Source: Polaribacter aestuariivivens
GTDB lineage: Bacteria; Bacteroidota; Bacteroidia; Flavobacteriales; Flavobacteriaceae
Assembly: GCF_005885675.1 (NCBI RefSeq)
Contig: NZ_VANR01000004.1
Span: forward strand, 62,001 to 126,000
Reading direction: 5' to 3'
DNA length: 64,000 nt
Shown here: piece after piece, positions 62,377 to 64,000 of the stretch
How positions within the stretch are numbered: position 1 is the stretch's first letter
How the letters are laid out: the number at the start of each line of letters is the position of its first letter
Notes under the pieces: model-generated
Seen by the model: the letters and a program-made list of their open reading frames with translations, nothing else
The model's database searches: none
What the model was told of the DNA's origin: nothing
Made by a program: the position numbers and the translations under genes

Positions 62377-63146
62377 TGATGAATAAAGTTGATATATCTG
62401 CATCTATAGTTTTATATAAAGAAGATTTAGAAGAGCTAACAAATACTATTAGTTGTTTTTTGAATACCCCTTTAAAAAAGAAACTTTTTTTAATTGATAA
62501 TAATGAGGATAAACAATTTGAAAATACGTTTAATCAAGAAGATGTAGAATATATTGCTATAGGCAAAAATATAGGTTTTGGAGCTGGACATAATATAATT
62601 TTAGATAGAATAAAAAATCTTTCAAAACATCATTTAATATTAAACCCAGATGTTAGCTTTGAACCTAGGGTGCTTCCTAATTTAATAACAAAACTAGAAA
62701 GGCATGAAATAGTTACTATGATAGCACCTAAAGTCTTATTTTCAGATGGGAAACACCAGTTTTCATGTAGAAGATATCCAAAAGTCCCTGAGTTAATAGC
62801 TAGAAGATTTCAATTTTTAGAACCGTTTTTTAAATCTTTTGTAAAAAAAGGAAAATACAATGATAAAGAATTAGATGCTTCTTTTTTTGCAGATTATATA
62901 ACAGGTTGTTTTCATCTATATAAGACTGAAGATTTTCTAAAGTTAAAAGGATTTGATGAACGCTATTTCTTGTATATGGAAGATGTTGATATTTGCAAAA
63001 AAATAGAAAAAATAGATAAACAAAAATTATATTATCCTAAAGAAGAAATCACACATGTTTTAAAACAAGGATCATCCAAAAACTTAAAACTTTTTTTAAG
63101 ACACACATCTTCTGCAATAAAATATTTTTTAAAGTGGGGTTTTTAG
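62376..63146 (+). CDS. Glycosyltransferase family 2 protein
   Basis: A 256-aa inverting GT-A enzyme. Its N-terminus is DISASIVLYKEDLEELTNTI; motifs: NIGFGAGHNIIL (near residue 65), HHLILNPDVSFEP (DxD-like aspartate near 95), ADYITGCFHLYKTEDF and DERYFLYMEDVDICKKI. This pattern is that of rhamnosyltransferase-like GT2 enzymes, which would fit the dTDP-sugar genes, though the donor is unproven. The ATG overlaps the stop of the preceding gene (TAATG). It is the last gene of the glycan locus. Confidence 0.88.
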   Translation: MMNKVDISASIVLYKEDLEELTNTISCFLNTPLKKKLFLIDNNEDKQFENTFNQEDVEYIAIGKNIGFGAGHNIILDRIKNLSKHHLILNPDVSFEPRVLPNLITKLERHEIVTMIAPKVLFSDGKHQFSCRRYPKVPELIARRFQFLEPFFKSFVKKGKYNDKELDASFFADYITGCFHLYKTEDFLKLKGFDERYFLYMEDVDICKKIEKIDKQKLYYPKEEITHVLKQGSSKNLKLFLRHTSSAIKYFLKWGF

Positions 63147-63157
63147 TTTCCTAAAAA
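63140..63157 (+). terminator. Weak hairpin at the end of the glycan operon
   Basis: TTTTTAG (63140-63146) pairs with CTAAAAA (63151-63157) around TTTC, overlapping the last stop codon. It is short and AT-rich, so termination is only possible. Confidence 0.3.
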
Positions 63158-63166
63158 ATTATAAAA

Positions 63167-63174
63167 TATATTTG
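63167..63174 (+). promoter_or_regulatory. -7 box for purD
   Basis: TATATTTGC matches TAnnTTTG, 22 nt before the ATG at 63197, marking an independent transcription unit after the glycan locus. Confidence 0.6.
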
Positions 63175-63196
63175 CATCTCAAACAATACAACACAA

Positions 63197-64000
63197 ATGA
63201 ACATTCTTATTTTAGGCTCAGGAGGAAGAGAACATGCTTTTACATTAAAACTATCTGAAAGTAATAAAGTGAATCAACTTTTTGTAGCACCAGGAAATGC
63301 TGGTACTCACAAAATTGCAACCAATATTAATATAAATCCAACCGATTTTAAAGCTGTAAAAGAAACCGTTTTAAAAAATAATATAAAAATGGTGGTTGTA
63401 GGTCCTGAAGCTCCTTTAGTAAACGGTGTTCACGATTTTTTTCTTGCAGATAATGAGCTAAAAAATATTCCGGTAATTGGCCCTAAAAAAGATGGAGCAT
63501 TGTTAGAAGGCAGTAAAGATTTTTCAAAGCAATTCATGCAAAAACATGGCATTCCAACCGCAAAATACAAATCATTTACAAAAGATAATTTAGAAGAAGG
63601 TTATGCTTTTTTAGAAACTTTAGAAGCACCTTACGTACTAAAAGCAGATGGTTTAGCAGCAGGTAAAGGAGTTTTAATTTTGTTTTCTTTGGAAGAAGCA
63701 AAAGCAGAATTAAAAGAAATGGTTACCAATCAAAAATTCGGAGAAGCTTCATCAACAGTGGTTATTGAAGAGTTTTTAAAAGGAATTGAACTATCGGTGT
63801 TTGTGTTAACAGACGGAAAAAGCTATAAAATATTACCTTCAGCAAAAGATTATAAAAGAATTGGAGAAGGTGATACTGGTTTAAATACGGGTGGAATGGG
63901 AGCCATTTCTCCAGTACCTTTCGCAGACGATGCTTTTTTAGATAAAGTTGAAGAATTGGTGGTAAAACCAACCATAAATGGTTTGCAAAAAGACGGAATA
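63197..64000 (+). CDS. purD: Phosphoribosylamine-glycine ligase (C-terminus outside window)
   Basis: The first 268 codons are present; the frame is open to the window edge. The N-terminus MNILILGSGGREHAFTLKL is diagnostic of PurD, and VAPGNAGTHKIATN, VVGPEAPLVNGVHDFF, GSKDFSKQFMQKHGIPTAKY, PYVLKADGLAAGKGVLI and the ATP-grasp segment FLKGIELSVFVLTDGKSYKILPSAKDYKRIGEGDTGLNTGGMGA-type follow in order. It catalyses the second step of purine biosynthesis, joining glycine to phosphoribosylamine with ATP. It has its own promoter and is unrelated to the glycan genes upstream. Confidence 0.96.
   Translation, partial: MNILILGSGGREHAFTLKLSESNKVNQLFVAPGNAGTHKIATNININPTDFKAVKETVLKNNIKMVVVGPEAPLVNGVHDFFLADNELKNIPVIGPKKDGALLEGSKDFSKQFMQKHGIPTAKYKSFTKDNLEEGYAFLETLEAPYVLKADGLAAGKGVLILFSLEEAKAELKEMVTNQKFGEASSTVVIEEFLKGIELSVFVLTDGKSYKILPSAKDYKRIGEGDTGLNTGGMGAISPVPFADDAFLDKVEELVVKPTINGLQKDGI

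Overview
The window is AT-rich bacterial DNA from the phylum Bacteroidota, almost certainly family Flavobacteriaceae and most like a marine Polaribacter/Tenacibaculum-type organism (genus is inference). The evidence is the set of flavobacterial families present: a Bat aerotolerance operon, PorP/SprF proteins, type IX secretion (T9SS) C-terminal domains and a giant SprB-like gliding adhesin. Promoters carry the Bacteroidota -7 box TAnnTTTG, and starts generally lack a clear Shine-Dalgarno sequence. No tRNA, rRNA, CRISPR array, prophage or transposase was seen.

Region 1-29.8 kb is housekeeping, mostly on the minus strand. From the left: a large exported MG2/TonB-plug protein running off the edge; metG, carrying an in-frame palindromic repeat; a small exported protein and an LD-carboxypeptidase; a small gene broken by one stop codon; a YraN protein; an exported thioredoxin-like protein; a short-chain dehydrogenase; and a CvpA protein. 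Next is a probable inorganic-carbon cassette (beta-carbonic anhydrase plus two SulP transporters). Then comes the moxR-DUF58-bat operon, with a four-helix-bundle gene bounded by inverted repeats lying between batA and batB. lpxH, an S41 protease, a dCMP-deaminase-like gene, a HupE-like gene, a GDSL lipoprotein and a glutaryl-CoA-dehydrogenase-like gene complete this half.

At about 29.8 kb transcription switches to the plus strand: rnpA, a second S41 protease, a 562-aa protein whose C-terminus resembles nucleoside phosphorylases, a Wzz-like membrane protein and rfbB. A 15.5-kb surface-adhesin module follows (35.9-51.5 kb). It holds two pairs of T9SS-type exported protein plus PorP/SprF outer-membrane partner: a 728-aa Ig-like protein with a PorP-SPOR fusion, and a 3483-aa SprB-like protein with a 318-aa SprF-like protein.

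From 51.6 to 63.1 kb the polysaccharide locus resumes: rfbA, rfbC, two O-antigen polymerase/ligase-like proteins, a flippase, four glycosyltransferases, a WcaF-like acetyltransferase and an initiating polyprenyl-phosphate sugar transferase. Together these would build, flip and polymerise a dTDP-sugar-containing surface glycan; rfbD is absent from the window. The window ends inside purD.

The most notable observations are: short-period (7- or 8-nt) tandem arrays just before several start codons; the repeat inserted in metG; the four-helix-bundle insertion in the bat operon; the internal three-module duplication in the SprB-like protein; the PorP-SPOR fusion; and the rml genes split by the adhesin module.
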